A DNA stretch of 6,084 nucleotides from Atopobiaceae bacterium. GTDB lineage: Bacteria > Actinomycetota > Coriobacteriia > Coriobacteriales > Atopobiaceae. Positions 5,400 through 6,084 of the stretch are shown one piece after another; position 1 is the stretch's first letter, and the number at the start of each line of letters is the position of its first letter. Both the position numbers and the translations under genes were made by a program. The notes beneath the pieces were generated by a model. The model was not told the origin of the DNA, did not search any database, and saw only the letters and a list, made by a program, of their open reading frames with translations. Location: the NCBI GenBank assembly GCA_017460265.1, contig JAFUBJ010000173.1:1-6084 (forward strand). The letters run 5' to 3'.

Positions 5400-5699
5400 C
5401 TACCCCCGCTTGCGATACTCCTGGGGCGTGCATCCGGCATACTCGCGGAAGCGCTGGTAGAAGCTCGTGAGGTTGGCGAGGCCCACCTCCTCGGCAATCT
5501 CGTAGATGGGCTGGTTGGTTCCACGCAACAGTAGTGCCGCTCGGCGCATGCGCTCAACGTTGACCAGCTGCTTGAACGTTGACCCCGTTGCCTGCCGCAC
5601 AAATTTGGAGAGATAGGTGCGCTCGTAGCCAAGGTCTGCGGCCATCTGCTGCAAACTTCCCTCTTGGTAGTGCTGCCCAATGTACTGCCGCACCGTTCT
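5400..5699 (-). pseudogene. AraC-family regulator, C-terminal DNA-binding domain only (truncated)
   Basis: The minus strand encodes a complete AraC/XylS DNA-binding domain of about 100 residues: YIGQHYQEGSLQQMAADLGY with the first helix-turn-helix, the linker helix NVERMRRAALLLRGTN, the second helix-turn-helix (IYEIAEEVGLANLTSFYQRF), and the family ending YAGCTPQEYRKRG. It stops with TAG at 5400-5402, converging on the toxin gene 31 nt away. Upstream of about 5694-5702 the frame leaves recognisable AraC sequence and enters the plus-strand hydrolase coding DNA. The ligand-binding N-terminal domain, normally 150-200 residues, is therefore missing. The only start-like codon is a GTG at 5691-5693 (minus) inside the domain, without a ribosome-binding site. 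It is either a broken gene or the product of a false join. AraC proteins of this kind often control carbohydrate genes; the target is unknown. Confidence 0.8.
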
Positions 5700-6084
5700 A
5701 CGAGAGCGGCTCCGACGAGCCCCAGCCCAACTTCTTCGGCTGCGACGGCCTGCAGAACGACCGCGTCATCACGTGGCTCGACATGATGTTTGCCAAGTAT
5801 CCGCAGATTGACACGCACCGCGTCTACGTGACGGGCCTCTCCGCCGGCTCCAGCGCCTCCGAGCTGTACGGCGTGAAGTACGCGGACACCTTCGCGGCCG
5901 TGGGCGGCGTCTCTGGCCCGGGCATCGACAAGGAGGAGATGTCCGAGCTGGCCGCAGATTGGGACGGTCCCACGGTGCCCTTCACCTACCTCTGCGGAGA
6001 CCACGACTTCTTTGGCATGATTCCGGTGGACGGGTCGAGCCAGAACTCCTTTGCCGTGGACGACCAGGGCACCCGAATTCAGGA
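5696..6084 (+). CDS. Alpha/beta-hydrolase, PHB-depolymerase/esterase-like, fragment lacking both ends
   Basis: The plus strand is open in one frame from the AraC junction to the window end (about 129 residues). It reads FYESGSDEPQPNFFG, then DRVITWLDMMFAKYPQIDTH, then the nucleophile elbow VTGLSAGSSAS (serine codon 5840-5842), a core helix and strand (YADTFAAVGGVSGPG), and YLCGDHDFF, which carries the probable catalytic Asp in the last strands. This layout matches secreted or cytoplasmic PHB-depolymerase-like esterases and feruloyl esterases. The N-terminus, which should include a signal peptide if secreted and the oxyanion-hole region, is absent because the frame meets the minus-strand AraC fragment at about 5690-5700 with no start codon or ribosome site. 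The C-terminus continues past the window. Substrate unknown. The gene is non-functional as it stands unless the join is an assembly artefact. Confidence 0.75.

Noticed and set aside
5198..6004. A long minus-strand open frame spanning the AraC fragment and the esterase fragment
   Set aside because: It reads in a different frame from the clear AraC domain and lies antisense to the toxin and hydrolase coding. Its protein shows no family features.
6075..6080. GAATTC near the window end as a possible cloning junction
   Set aside because: It lies in frame within the hydrolase coding sequence, and a single six-base site is uninformative.

Overview
The window is GC-rich, densely coding bacterial DNA. 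Codon use, the protein families and their wording suggest a gut or oral actinobacterium of the Coriobacteriia type (Olsenella/Atopobium-like). That assignment is inference from style, not from a marker gene.

Layout. Positions 1-2164 (+) hold the 3' end of one ABC half-transporter gene and a complete second one. They are separated by 2 nt and followed by a hairpin terminator; together they probably form a heterodimeric exporter- or siderophore-type transporter. Positions 2165-2940 form a gene-poor stretch with several inverted repeats, a 10-bp tandem repeat, and a minus-strand remnant of a winged-helix DNA-binding domain. The remnant runs into a strong hairpin just beyond the next gene. Positions 2941-4353 (-) encode a complete GH1 6-phospho-beta-glucosidase. 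Positions 4354-4502 are a divergent control region containing a 16-bp perfect palindrome, overlapping candidate -10 boxes and a 12-bp perfect hairpin nested in a second inverted repeat. Positions 4503-5368 (+) are a two-gene toxin-antitoxin module: a ribbon-helix-helix antitoxin overlapping a PIN-domain toxin by 4 nt. Positions 5400 to about 5700 (-) are the C-terminal DNA-binding half of an AraC-family regulator. From about 5690 to the window end (+) lies the middle of an alpha/beta-hydrolase (PHB-depolymerase/feruloyl-esterase-like). The regulator and the hydrolase meet head to head with both N-termini missing.

How it works together. The ABC pair, the phospho-glucosidase and the toxin-antitoxin module look like independent units. 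The glucosidase implies uptake of beta-glucosides by a phosphotransferase system, but no such gene is in the window. The most notable points are the AraC/hydrolase junction (a single deletion or an assembly chimera), the structured control region between the glucosidase and the toxin-antitoxin operon, and the repeat-rich debris at 2165-2940. I see no CRISPR array, tRNA, rRNA or intact mobile element, and no clear evidence of a wholly new multi-gene system.
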